A program made the position numbers and the translations under genes. The notes below the pieces were generated by a model. That model was given only the letters and a program-made list of their open reading frames with translations. It made no database searches and was not told where the DNA came from. This document shows positions 1 through 11,040 of a stretch of 64,000 nucleotides of DNA, in pieces (within the stretch, counting starts at the first letter, position 1; each line of letters begins with the position of its first letter). This DNA comes from Paguma larvata (taxonomy: Eukaryota > Chordata > Mammalia > Carnivora > Viverridae): the NCBI GenBank assembly GCA_030068075.1, contig CM057829.1:90614889-90678888 (forward strand), given 5' to 3'.

Positions 1-553
1 AGCATACATGGCAATTCACATTGTCCACTCTTCCCACTAAGGTCCTCTAGTAGTTTGACACTAGCTCATCCCAGTGCTTAAAATCTCTGTCATGGTGTTG
101 AGTTCAATCTTTCTTCCTTATTGCAATTAGGCTTGCATAATACCTTCTTTGCCTGTTTAACTTGCCCATTTTTCTTTGGAAATGTTGACTTTTTGAGTTA
201 CAAGAGTTATACAAGTTTGGGCACAAACCTGCTTAAGCTACAGTTAGGGATTTTTGGATACTGGGTGTGGGGGGAGGACTTGTTCTCCCAGTTAAAGACT
301 ATTGCCAATAGGTAGATTTTTCTTATTTACCTTTTCAGTGAGTATCACTACTTGAAGATGTTGGCTTAAAAAGAGTATCATAACAGAAACCTAAAAGGTT
401 TTCTATTTTCACTGTCACTGCACTTGTTATCTCTGACTGCTGTCAGACAGATTTTCATTTTCTCTCTCTCATTGGCTTTTGAATTAAAATATATTTCAAA
501 TTCATATCTAATCTGAAATAAAAATCTGTTAATAATATCTCTGTGTATGCCTG
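1..553. other. Unassigned AT-rich DNA
   Basis: I see no recognisable gene or repeat here. The 64-codon reading at 121-315 has no start context, splice signals or familiar protein sequence and is treated as chance. Confidence 0.5.
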
Positions 554-569
554 AGGTTGATTTATTTAG

Positions 570-776
570 TTTATTTTTTTAATGTTTTATTTTATTTTTG
601 AGACAGAGCATGAGTGGGGGAGGGGCAGAGAAAGAGGGAGACACAGAATGCGAAGCAGGCTCCAGGCTCTGAGCCGTCAGCCCAGAGCCCGATGCCGGGC
701 TCGAACTCACAGACCGAGAGATCATGACCTGAGCCGAAGTCGGATGCTCAACCGACTGAGCCACCCAGGCGCTCCA
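570..776 (-). mobile_element. SINEC (feliform tRNA-Lys SINE), near full length
   Basis: On the minus strand this is a complete tRNA-derived SINE with promoter-like head, CT-rich middle and A-rich tail. It is bounded by a perfect 16-bp target-site duplication, AGGTTGATTTATTTAG, at 554-569 and 777-792. Close match to the usual sequence and intact duplications suggest a fairly recent L1-mediated insertion. The overlapping ORFs on both strands are translations of the SINE and are not genes. Confidence 0.93.
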
Positions 777-924
777 AGGTTGATTTATTTAGAGCAAATT
801 GTTGCATATGTCTCTACCTCAGATAGAAATATTATGAAAACTATATATCTCTTCATATTCAGACAATTCATAAATATATACGTTTTAAAGTCAGATTTAT
901 TAAAGTATAGTTTAAACCTAGTAA

Positions 925-1430
925 AATTCACTTTTTTAAGCTGCAAAGTTCTATAAGTCATAACAAATATATATAGTGACATACCCAACCAGAATAATCA
1001 AGAATTAGAATATTCCCATCATGGCAAAAACTTTCCTTTCTGCCTCTTAATAGTTAATTTGTTTTTTCTCATAGCAGCTTATGAAGTTGACTGTTTTGTT
1101 TTCTATCCCTGTTATTTTGCCTTTTCCTAAAATGTCATAAAAATAGAATATATACTATGTAGACTTTGCACTTGACTTTTGAGTCTGGCGTAAATTTGAT
1201 TTATCTATCTTATTGAGTCTATAAATAGTTATTTCTTTTTTATTGCTGAATAGTATTCCACGTCATGGATATACTATACTTTGTTAACCACTCACCAGTT
1301 GATAGCTCTTTGGTTTTTGGGTCTTTTTTGGGTTTGTTTCTTTTTTCTCTTTTGTTTTTTTAGTTTTTGGTGATTTACAGATAAATCTATTATAAATATT
1401 CACATATAGGTTTCTGTATTGAACAAATAA
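925..1430 (-). mobile_element. Ancient L1 (L1M type) 3' fragment, antisense
   Basis: The plus strand carries the decayed antisense signature of an old L1 3' end: an AT-rich lead, a stretch resembling the 'isolated to Cys/Ser-rich' tail of ORF2, and TTGCTGAATAGTATTCCA followed by GGATATACTATACTTTGTT, then CACTCACCAGTTGATAG. These words are the reverse complement of the ORF2/3' UTR junction of mammalian L1. Divergence is high, so the boundaries are approximate. Confidence 0.7.
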
Positions 1431-3476
1431 TAATATTAATAATAATTTTAATTAAATGTTTCCTATTTTCTGCTGTTAAAACATATAAATACCAATAAGG
1501 TTCCAAAAGAAAGTCAGTTGATAGTGTTTCAGTCTTACATCTAATGGCTTAATCTAGATTTCTAATGTTCGAGTTAAACACACTTAGATATTTAAATTTT
1601 ATGAACTTCAGTCTTCTAAATGTTTTTAAACTAGATTAAAATAAACTATTTCTAAGAGATGTTGAGGAAACTAAATGAGATAATTTTTATAAATATGGTT
1701 TGCAATCTCTCTTGTTCAGGAAACAGATCTTTTCTGAGTGAGGAGTAACTACCATGCTTAAAACCAGAATATAATTATCTGAAAAGTTAATCCACAACGT
1801 TTATTACAGATTTTAGGCAGCTAAACACTTCAACCACTGTTTAGATTAGTGATATTACTTAAACATTTTGTCTAGACTGTAATAATGAACCCAGCTACAC
1901 TAATGTCACAATAATGTAGGATTTCAATAGAATTACCTCATCCTAATGACTAGTAGAGTAGGTTAGAAATACTTTTGTTTATTAAATATTAAGCCAGGTT
2001 GCCATACCCTGTAGAAAACAGCTTTTAACATTTTATAAACTTTAGATTAGAGGTTAAGTCTGTGACCTCATATGTTCAATGTTAGTGGTCCACATAACAG
2101 ATTTTTGGTTTTAAGTTTACTTCAGCTTTGCTGGAATATCATGCTAAACCAGATGGTAGGAGAAAGCAAATTACTTCCCAAATAATAATTCTTGGAATAT
2201 CAATGCAAACTGTCTAGTTAATGACCAGGTATTAAGCCAAACCAGTCAGGCACAAGGTCATTTATATTCTCTCCAGCTCAACTTGTTTTGGTTGACTAGT
2301 TTAAACACAATTCTATAGAGAAAAAGTACTATGAAAGTGAGCAGAAATTAAACTAGTAACTAAAGGGCAATCAATCTGAAAGTATAGCCACTATCCAGAT
2401 TGAATGTCTTTCCTACAAATTTTCTAAAGATGATAAGATGCTGTTAACATACCAAAAAGAACCACGTCTACATGGTTAAAATAATGGATGGAACAGAATT
2501 TAATCAACTGCTGCCAAATGGGCTTTTTAAAAATGGCTTTTACTTTGCTCCCAGAAAATTGCAATCCTAATATAGTATTTAGACCCTTTTAATGTTTACT
2601 CTACTGTGATGAAGACTGTGAAAATAGCAGTAAGTGAGAGAAAACTTGGTTTTTGGGAAGTAGTGCCATTGTCTTAATCATACTTGTAGTAGATTCTCAA
2701 GAGTATATTGAGTATGTGGATCTTTGTCTTTTGACCACAGTAAAGTCTTCTCTGCCAAGTACTAGCCTTCTGCCAGTCATAACATATAAAAATCAGTAGG
2801 CACTAATTGGAATCTCATTTTTAATCTATGAGAAATCTTTTTTGTCAGCCAATATGTTTAAATGGAATGTCAATCCTGAGTATTGCAGGAAGCCCACTGA
2901 TAGATATTTTATCTAACCTTTTTTATGTTTCTGGGAGTAGAATATGCATGCAAATTAACTTACTTATTTTAATTCCTACTGGTTTGATAGATTTAATTGA
3001 TGTGAACAGTTTTTTCTTGCTGTGTTATTGATAATTGCCCTTTTATTGCCATCTGGTATCTGTTTGCTTTTTTTTAGGCCACTGTGCCTACATAATATAA
3101 TTAGTTAGCTCTGCTCCAGATCGTTCATGGGTAACAAAATAGTTTTTCAATAGTAATCCAACAAAATAATTTATGTCTTTAGAATTCAATGTAGGTTTCA
3201 GCAAATATTTGGGATTTTTAGTGAAATTTAAAAAATAAGTTTAGCAATCTATTGGAATAACTTCAGGGGAAGTATGACTAATCTACAGATTTTAGAGGTA
3301 TAGTTTAACTCATTTATTTGTCATCCAAATTATAAACAGATTACAAAAGTAAAACATGTACTTTTATCTTGCCTAAGTTGTTGATTTATTTCTTCTCTAC
3401 CTTTTAGGGCCATATTTTTAGTTCCCTTTTGCACAATCTTATATAAAAACAATGGCTATAACCTTTGAATTTGTAT
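1431..3476. other. Unassigned AT-rich DNA
   Basis: No gene, RNA or clear repeat is visible over these 2 kb. The 67-codon reading at 2828-3031 is hydrophobic, AT-driven and lacks any known motif. Very old repeats may be present below what can be recognised by eye. Confidence 0.45.
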
Positions 3477-3515
3477 AGATAGATAGATAGAAGTTATAGA
3501 TAGATATATATATAA
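3477..3515. repeat. Short (GATA)n-like microsatellite
   Basis: Four GATA units occur in a row, followed after a short interruption by more GATA and then TA repeats. It is a short, imperfect tract. Confidence 0.75.
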
Positions 3516-4332
3516 GTAAAATTGATACAGATATTTATTTGTTGGTCATAGAAACACTAATGAGAATAAAAGAACCAATTAAGAAAAGGAAGTACTAGAT
3601 TTAAACACATAATAATAAAAGAAAAAATGTATTTGGAGGATATTACAAATAACAAGGTATATCTTCTCTTTTTTAATAACAGAATTGAGAGTAAGTTAGG
3701 CTTTATGTAATTGAGATATTTGACTACATGAGGTGCTTGTTAAATATGGAAAGGAAGGAATACCATGGACAGAGCACACTTAAATGAAAAGAAAAAAAGG
3801 CAAACACACACACAAGAAAAGACACTTAATTTACAAAGACTGTAAGGATTAGAGAAAGAATTATACCCTTTAATGGGCTAAAACCATGCAACAACAGTGT
3901 GTAGTATTTGTATGTCACAGAAGATTGAGACTTTTTAAAGATGTTCTGGTAAATAGTTATCTTAGTAATACAGATATCTGAGGAATGAAGAACATGACTA
4001 GAATTCCAAATGACTGAAAGAAATTATACAGTAGAAAATGGCCAAGCTTCATATTACATGTATATGACTGGTGAAGATTTATAATGTTCTTGTACGTTTC
4101 CTCCAAGACAAAGGAAAAATAAATAATAAAATCAATTTCTATTTATTAAGTTCTCTAGAAATCATTTCAAGCTCACATAACAACTAGAAAATTGAAAAGG
4201 ATATTATTATAAACAATATTCTATTAAGAAATAATTTATTTTGATCTAGGAAAAATGATACATTTCTTTGCTTGGATGTAAGCTTCATTTTTTTTAAATT
4301 TTAAATTAATTTCTTTAAAAACATTTTTAAAT
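3516..4332. other. Unassigned AT-rich DNA
   Basis: No gene or named repeat is seen. A short run of CA dinucleotides lies near 3805. The rest is A-rich and could hide ancient L1 sequence. Confidence 0.4.
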
Positions 4333-4351
4333 TAGAAAGAAATGTAATAAT

Positions 4352-4565
4352 GGGGTACCTGCATGGCTTAGTTGATTAAGCATCTGACTTCGGCTCAACT
4401 CTTGATCTCACAGCTCATGAGTTCACGCACCAGGTCGGGCTCAGTGCTGACAGCTCAGAGCCTGGAGCCTGCTTCACATTCTGTCTCTGCTTCTCTCTGC
4501 CCACCCCCTTGCTCTCTCTCTCTCCCAAATATAAATAAAACATTCAAATAATTAAAAAATATTTT
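4352..4565 (+). mobile_element. SINEC, plus strand, moderately diverged
   Basis: The head GGGGTACCTGCATGGCTTAG, the middle CAGCTCAGAGCCTGGAGCCT and a CT-rich segment ending in an A-rich tail give a full-length SINE. The 11-bp word TAGAAAGAAAT at 4333-4343 and 4570-4580 is a good target-site duplication. Confidence 0.9.
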
Positions 4566-4810
4566 AAAATAGAAAGAAATCAAATTTAAATTAAAAATTT
4601 GAAGAGAAAAGAAACAGAAAATAAATAAATCTAGTATCATTATAAATACAATTTAACAGTAAATAAATAGTTTAAAAAAAAGTCCTCTATCATTGAATCC
4701 CCAGTATTTATTCCAACATCTCATGTATAACACTGGCAAAATTTGATGTATACCTTTCCAAATCTTTATGAATATATATTTAACATGTTCAATATAGATA
4801 CTTCTGTGCT

Positions 4811-4845
4811 CACACACACACACACACACACACATACACACACAC
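4811..4845. repeat. (CA)n microsatellite
   Basis: About 17 CA units with one interruption (CATACA) near the end. Confidence 0.95.
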
Positions 4846-5984
4846 GGTGCAAAAGTACATATTAAATTAGATGTTAAAAGTAATCATCTTTCTGTTCTTG
4901 AAATCAAACTCAGAAATAAAATCTCTATATAAGTGCATATATAATATATAGCTTGGATTAAAGAATAAAAAAGCACTGAGCATCTATGTACCCAACACCC
5001 AGCTAAAGTAATCGAATTCACCAATATTTACCTGACTAATCTTATCACTAGAAGAAATCTTTCTTATATTTTTAAATTTCTTTGCTAGTACAATATTTTA
5101 ACATACATTACCTTCAAATATAAATGGAATTGAACCATATGCATTTCTCTCTTTTTTTTCATAATAGTGTAAATAAGTATTATTCAATCTGATTTAAATA
5201 AATTATGTTAATTAGCTTCTTACTATTATTAAATGAGTTGTAAAATTTCCCTTATTCTATGACATGGTACAATTTGGGGGCAACATGTTCTTTTGAAGCA
5301 AACATGGTCGATTAAATCTTTAAAATTTTCTAAAAATGGAGGACTTTGACAGATGTTGGATACGGGTATATTTTTTATTACTACTATTTTTTTTGGTATT
5401 AGTCAAATTAAATCTTCCTTTTCTTCTTTTAGTTTGCATTTAAAATTTTTCCAAAGCATTATTTTACTATTTGTTACATTGGAAATTTAATTGCATGTAA
5501 CTTTATAGTATTATTATTAAAAAACCTTGTCTAAAATTATTCTAATATTTCATTTATATTCATTTGCATATGATATTTATATTTTATTTATTTTAATAGC
5601 AAAATATTAATATAAAGTATTTATATTTTATGATATTTAAAATGTAAGTTTTGCAATCATCAGCACTTATGATATTATGCATATATTATAATATTTGCAA
5701 AATTTAATCACAAATCTAAAACTAAATAATAAGTGTTATCGTATGGCATAAAACCGTATTTTGTGAACAAGAAGAGAACTTTAAATATGGGAAAAAGGCA
5801 GGAATATGAGTAAATATATCATAATTTTTAATGAGTCCTTACTGTACTATGTCTGCAGTTTGTACTGAAAGCATTCAAATTTTTAATCATACTATATTAA
5901 TAGGGACTTAATATTTTTTAAGTGGGAACATATATAGTTACATAACTTCCTATTCTCTTAAATTAAGTCTGATACCCGGTTATT
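4846..5984. other. AT-rich DNA, possible very old L1
   Basis: No gene is visible. The piece 4960-5150 has wording like an old antisense L1 3' end, for example CCCAACACCCAGCTAAAG and later AATGGAATTGAACCATAT, but it is too decayed to assign firmly. The remainder is about three-quarters A or T. Confidence 0.35.
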
Positions 5985-6200
5985 ATTCTTTTTTAAAATT
6001 TTTAAAATTTATTTATTTTAAGAGAGAGTGAGTATGAGCAGAGGAGGGGCAGAGTGAGAGGCAGAGGAAGAGAATCTCAAGCAGGATCCATTCTGTCAGG
6101 GCAGAGCCTGAAATGAGGCTCGAACTCACCAACTGTGAGATCAAGAACTGAGCTGAAATCAAGTCAGATACTTAACTGACTAAGCTATCCAGGCACCCAC
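5985..6200 (-). mobile_element. SINEC, minus strand, diverged
   Basis: A-rich tail, GA-rich middle (GAGTATGAGCAGAGGAGG) and a mutated head ending ACTAAGCTATCCAGGCACCC mark an older SINE. Flanks TTATTATTCTT near 5981 and TTAGTATTCTT near 6208 may be a decayed target-site duplication. Confidence 0.85.
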
Positions 6201-6534
6201 CCCACAGTTAGTATTCTTGACTTTCCTTTTTTTTTTCTTTTTATGGATCTCCTAAGTTAATTCTTCTATTTCTTGAATCTCAAGTCTTTTTATTTTTTGG
6301 ATAATGTTTTCATTGTATGAAAGGATCAGAAGTATTTGTTCATGTAATCCCTTGACCATATAATTGACTGATATTTTGGCTGAGCACTCTCTATTTTGAG
6401 TATTATAATCTATGTTTAAATTTGACTTAAGCATTTATCATAATTGGGATGAAAGGTTTGAAAGTTAAATTAGCATATGTGCTAGAACAGATTGTTGTCA
6501 GTTTTAAAATTTCACATTTAAAACTCTGGAAAGA

Positions 6535-7890
6535 GTGAGATTTCCAATTACAGAAAGATGGAATAGGCATACTTTCCCTATTCTCTCATCATGTACAAAA
6601 ACCCCCAAAACAACAAAAATCCCATATATCTATATCTATATCTATATCTATATCTATATCTATATCTATATCTATATATCTATCTATATCATCTATCTAT
6701 ATATATCTACACACACAAATATATGAATAAAACATAAGAAGATTCAAAAACATAAAGAAAGAATAAGCCAGAGATATGAGGACCTAAGGCACAGAACAGT
6801 GATGAGTCTCCCAGGTTTTCTTTTTGCCTCGGGTATATCAAACTTGGAGCTGAAGAAGCTGGCAAAAAGGAAACACCAACAGATACAGACAAAAAAAGAA
6901 CCCCCTAAGCCTGCTGCATCTACTAAAATGATCAGTAAAAGAGCAACCTATCAAAGGTACAACAGCTTAGCTGAAAGAGTGCTAGAAAAGGCCAAGTCGA
7001 TTGCTGGATTCCCACTGAATGGAAAATATTACCAAACACTTAAAGAGAATCAGTATTTATTCTACATAATCTTTTTCAGAAGAGGGGGTAAAACTTCCTA
7101 ATTCATTTAGTGAAGCTAGCATTACCCTGATACCAAAACCAGACAAAGGCAGTACAAACAAACGAACGAACCATGCAGACCATTATCCTCCATGGATAGA
7201 ATCACAAAAATTCTTACAAAATATTGGCAGATAGAATTCAGCAAGGTACAAAAAGTATACAACAAGTAAAAGTGGGATTTATTCCTGGAATAAATCAATC
7301 ATGTAGTAGAAAACTAATAAGCTAATGAAGAAAAAGTATATGATCATATCAAACTGTAGAGAAACAAGATAAGGCAAAATTCAATCTCAATTAATGATAA
7401 AAACTCTCAGGTAAGTAGGTAGAGAAAAGGACCTTCTAAATTTGATGAGACATCTATCATCAGCGTATAGCCAACATCTCACTTATTGATGATAGACTGA
7501 ATGCTTTCTCCCTAAGTTGCAAACAAGACAAAGATGCTCACTCTCACCCCTCTTACTCCACATACTACTAAAAGTCCAGCGAGTGCAATAATGCAAAGCA
7601 AGAAATATAGCGCATACATATCAGAAAAAAATCAAAACAAAACAAAACATGCTCGTAGGTATAGGATGACATTATTGTAGCTATAGTAAATTCCTAATTA
7701 TTTCAAAGAAAGAAAAACTGGAATTAATAAGTGACTTAGGCAAGGTTGTGAAATAAAAATACACATTAAAAATAAAGATATTTATAATAGTAAGAACAAA
7801 AACATAAACACCAAAATTAAAAATATAATACCATTTAGAAACTCTCAAAAGCTCATTACTTTGTTGCAAATCTAACAAAGCATTTACAGA
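6535..7890 (+). mobile_element. Old L1, sense, with large internal deletion
   Basis: The left part (about 6535-6625) resembles an L1 5' leader (AAAGATGGAATAGGCATAC). From about 7008 the sequence matches the ORF2 reverse-transcriptase region, with GGATTCCCACTGAATGG, TACCAAACACTTAAAGA and CATTACCCTGATACCAAAAC followed by GTGGGATTTATTCCTGGAAT. Most of ORF1 and the first part of ORF2 are missing. Many indels and stops break the frame, so this is a fossil. The 100-codon reading at 6799-7101 straddles the junction and is not a gene. Confidence 0.65.
6622..6706. repeat. (ATATCT)n hexanucleotide microsatellite
   Basis: About nine near-perfect ATATCT units are followed by TATC variants and a short CA tail. 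It lies inside the old L1 and is a likely length polymorphism. Confidence 0.9.
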
Positions 7891-8149
7891 ACTTTTATGC
7901 TAAAAAAATAAAAAATACTCATGATTAGAAGCCTTAACAATAACATAAATAGCTGATTAACATATATTTTGTATATGTGTGACATACTGTATTCTTACAA
8001 TAAAATAACTGAGTGAAAAGAAATATCGTTAATAAAATCATAAGGAAGAAAAAGTTTATTATAGTATCACACCGTATTTATTGAAAAAACATCTGCATGT
8101 ACAAATTCATATTGTTCAAGGATCAACTGTATTTACCAGAAGTTATGAA

Positions 8150-8620
8150 GATAAAATCTTCCTTTTTCATAGTTTAGTCAACAATTCTAAGAACGGGCGT
8201 TTGGTTTGTCTTCAATGTCTTGTAATTACAAACAATGTTGTAATGAATGATGTGGTGCATAGACATTTTTATATTGTTGCATATATACCTTCAAGGTAAA
8301 TTCCCAAAAGTGGGATACCTGAATCGAAAAGTAAATACATACGTAGTTTTGTTAGATACTCTTAAATTTCTTTCCAAAATAGTTGCACCAGTTTGCATGC
8401 CTATCAGCAATATGTGAGTTCCTGTTGCCCCAAAGCCTCTCAGAATAATGTTATAAAACATTTTAATTTTTGCCAATCTGTTAAGGGAGATGTGGTGTCT
8501 CACTATAGTATACATTTGTATTTTTCTAACTGTGAGTGAAACTGAACATTTTTAATATGTTTAAGGGACTTTTTAATAAATTTTTGCTTAATTATAAATG
8601 AGATCCTTGGTCATTTTCAC
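8150..8620 (-). mobile_element. Ancient L1M 3' region, antisense
   Basis: Antisense L1 landmarks occur in the right order: CAAAAGTGGGATACCTGAAT, AGTTGCACCAGTTTGCATGC, TTTTTGCCAATCTGTTAAGG, then GAGATGTGGTGTCTCACTAT and a decayed segment ending CATTTTTAATATGTTTAAGG. The short ORFs here are translations of this fossil. Confidence 0.75.
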
Positions 8621-8621
8621 C

Positions 8622-8730
8622 ATATATGTATATATGTATAGTATATATATTGCATGCACATATATGTATTCATGTACACCATATATATCCATGTATTATG
8701 TATATATATAAATATTTATATATACATATT
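8622..8730. repeat. TA/TG-rich low-complexity tract
   Basis: Alternating TATATG and TATATA words with few other bases. It is an imperfect simple repeat and may be polymorphic. Confidence 0.8.
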
Positions 8731-9394
8731 TTCTACCAGTGTTGTTGGTGTTTATGCACTGCACATTAACTTTCAAGTTGCATATTTTAAGAATTTTTAT
8801 GTAATTAACTTGACCAACATTCCAGTTTTTATCTATTTTATCAAAAAAGTTTAATTGCAGAGAAGGAATAGCATTTGCAGAAGACCAATTAAAAGGTTTG
8901 TAGACAGCAAGGAAGATTTTCCCACACATAAGAATGTCTGGCACCTGCCACACTTTATAGAATTAGACTAAAAGTTTTCAATCAAAAAGGGCAAAAATAT
9001 TGATACCTATCTTTTAGGACTGTGGTATAAGTTAAATTAGAATTAAATATGAATTAAATTATAATATCGAGGCAGATATATTTATATATAAAGGAACATT
9101 ATAAGCACTGAATTAACTGTTTTTATTCATAGTGCTCACCAATAAATATAGCAATCAAATGACCCCAGATTTTGCTAATCTTTACTGAAGGTCACCTAAC
9201 CACACTCAAAAGGAGAACCTTCTAGCCAATGAGGCAAATCTCTTTTACCTTGTTTATAGCAGAATTTCTATTGCCCCATCATTGAATATGTTTAGGTAAT
9301 CCAGAATCATAGATACTTAAGAAGACTTCACAATGTGAAAGAGAAAGATCAAAATATAAAAATGGAAAAGGTGGTCACACAGAAAACCTAAAAT
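8731..9394. other. Unassigned AT-rich DNA
   Basis: No gene or clear repeat family is visible. The short readings on both strands carry no recognisable domain. Confidence 0.4.
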
Positions 9395-9434
9395 AACAGC
9401 AACAACAGCAACAACAACAACAACAACAGCAACT
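9395..9434. repeat. (CAA)n/(CAG) trinucleotide tract
   Basis: About thirteen AAC-type triplets with CAG interruptions. It is not within a reading frame that I can support. Confidence 0.85.
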
Positions 9435-9624
9435 AGGACAGAGGGGGAATAAAACCAAAGAAATATCAGGTAATTATATAGAGTAGTTCATGTTAATTAA
9501 AGATGAGTATAGTAAATCTTAGAAAACCACAAAAAGTTAAAAATTAAAGAGTTATATTGACTAACTCAATATAGGAGAACTGCATAATGAAAAGTGGGCA
9601 ATTATGGTGGACTTTGTGAGACTT

Positions 9625-9845
9625 AACAGAAAACCAGGGGGGAGGGGAAGAGGGGAAGGAAAATAGACACAGAGAGGGAGGGAGACAAAACATAAGAGGC
9701 TCTTAAATACTAAGAACAAATCGAGGGTTGAGGGGGTATGGGAGGAGGGGAGAGTGGGTGACGGGCACTGAGCAGGGCACAGGTCGGGATGAGCACTGGG
9801 TGTTGTATGGAAACCAATCGGACAATAAAAAGTTTAAAAAAAAAC
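9625..9845 (+). mobile_element. 5'-truncated carnivoran L1 3' UTR, sense
   Basis: The sequence begins in the G-rich polypurine tract typical of carnivoran L1 3' UTRs (9637-9690). It continues through CATAAGAGGCTCTTAAATAC and GATGAGCACTGGGTGTTGTA, and ends GACAATAAAAAGTTTAAAAA, a polyadenylation signal and A tail. Only the last few hundred bases of the element were inserted or remain. The sequence is well preserved compared with the older L1 pieces around it. Confidence 0.85.
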
Positions 9846-9989
9846 AAACTTTTACATCTAAAAGAGAATCATAAATCAAATTGTAGGCTATGATGAAATA
9901 ATAAATATTACCTATGATAATAATAAATAGTACAAATAAAAAAAGAAAACTGAGCAATTAATTAAAAAGGCAAGAAATAGGAACAAAAT

Positions 9990-10310
9990 GAAAATAAAAT
10001 ATACAGTGCAATGATAGTCTTAAAATCAAACATATTGGTAATAACATTGAAAGAAAATGGCCTAAAGACCATAATTATAATTATGAAATCAAAGATTTTA
10101 AGAAAAGATAGAACCAAACTACTGCCTAAAAGAAACCCTTATGAAATACAAATATACAGAATGATTAAAAATAAAAAGAAGGGAAATGATACACTATACA
10201 GAGCTAATCATGAGAAACTGAATTAATTATGTTAATATGAGACAAGAAAAAGTACAGGAGCAAGAATAATATCAGAGTTACCTCTCAAAGGAAATATTTA
10301 GAAATATATC
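9990..10310 (+). mobile_element. Old L1 ORF2 endonuclease-region remnant, sense
   Basis: The order of words matches the start of L1 ORF2: a leader, an 'NGL' block (AAAATGGCCTAAAGACC), a decayed 'KRNPY' block where functional L1 has the QETH motif, and a 'YRANHEK' block near 10200. The 71-codon reading at 10011-10226 is a remnant of the apurinic endonuclease domain, not an intact enzyme. Confidence 0.6.
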
Positions 10311-10590
10311 ATGTAGGATATGAAAGTTTGGAAAATGGTAGGGCAGATTTCTATTCCTTTATTATGAGTTTTTCTTAACCTTCGATTCTTTCTGATTATG
10401 TGTATGTATTACATTAATAAAAATAAATAAATACATAAATTAGAGTTTATAAGAAGAAATTTCCAGAATAAGTGTAATTTTTGGAGCACTCAAGCCAATG
10501 CACTAAAGAAACAGTTGAGTTAAACTTGGACTTAGTGATGAGAGAGAATTTTATTTTTGTTTGTATTAGCCTTTGTGTAATATCTATTTC

Positions 10591-10778
10591 TTACTTTATT
10601 TTAGAGGGAAAGAGAATGTGTAAGAGGGGAAGAATGGTAGAGGGAAAGAGAATTTCAAGCAGACTCCACATATTAAAGTGGAGCCCAATGTGGAGCTCAA
10701 TTCCATGACCCTCGGATCATGAACTGAGCTGAAATCAAGAGTTAGACACTCAACTCACTGAGCCATCCAGGTGCTCCA
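10591..10778 (-). mobile_element. SINEC, minus strand, old
   Basis: GA-rich middle, GATCATGAACTGAGCTGAAA and a head ending CACTGAGCCATCCAGGTGCT identify a diverged SINE. No clear target duplication is seen. Confidence 0.85.
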
Positions 10779-10842
10779 ATATTTTTAAAAGAATATATAC
10801 ATTGCACTGATAATTAAACATGGTTAAAACTATTTTCTTTCA

Positions 10843-11028
10843 GGGGTGCCAAGGTGACTCAGTTGGTTAAGCATTTGACTCTCGATTTTGTCTCAGGTCA
10901 TGATCTCACAGTTCATGAGATCCAGTCCAGGCAGCCTCTGCGATGACAGCATAGATTTTTGGGATTCTCTTTCTCCCTCTCTCTCTGACCCTCCCCTCAA
11001 AATAAATAAATAAACATTTTAAAAATCC
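10843..11028 (+). mobile_element. SINEC, plus strand, old
   Basis: The head GGGGTGCCAAGGTGACTCAG, the CT-rich middle and the tail AAATAAATAAATAAAC form a SINE with some loss in the centre. TATTTTCTTTCA (10831-10842) and TATTTTATTTCA (11029-11040) are a 12-bp target duplication with one mismatch. It sits 65 bp from the preceding SINE, in the opposite orientation. Confidence 0.9.
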
Positions 11029-11040
11029 TATTTTATTTCA

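Noticed and set aside
6799..7101. 100-codon Lys-rich reading resembling a basic protein
   Set aside because: It spans the junction of an internally deleted L1, and its C-terminal part is L1 ORF2 sequence.
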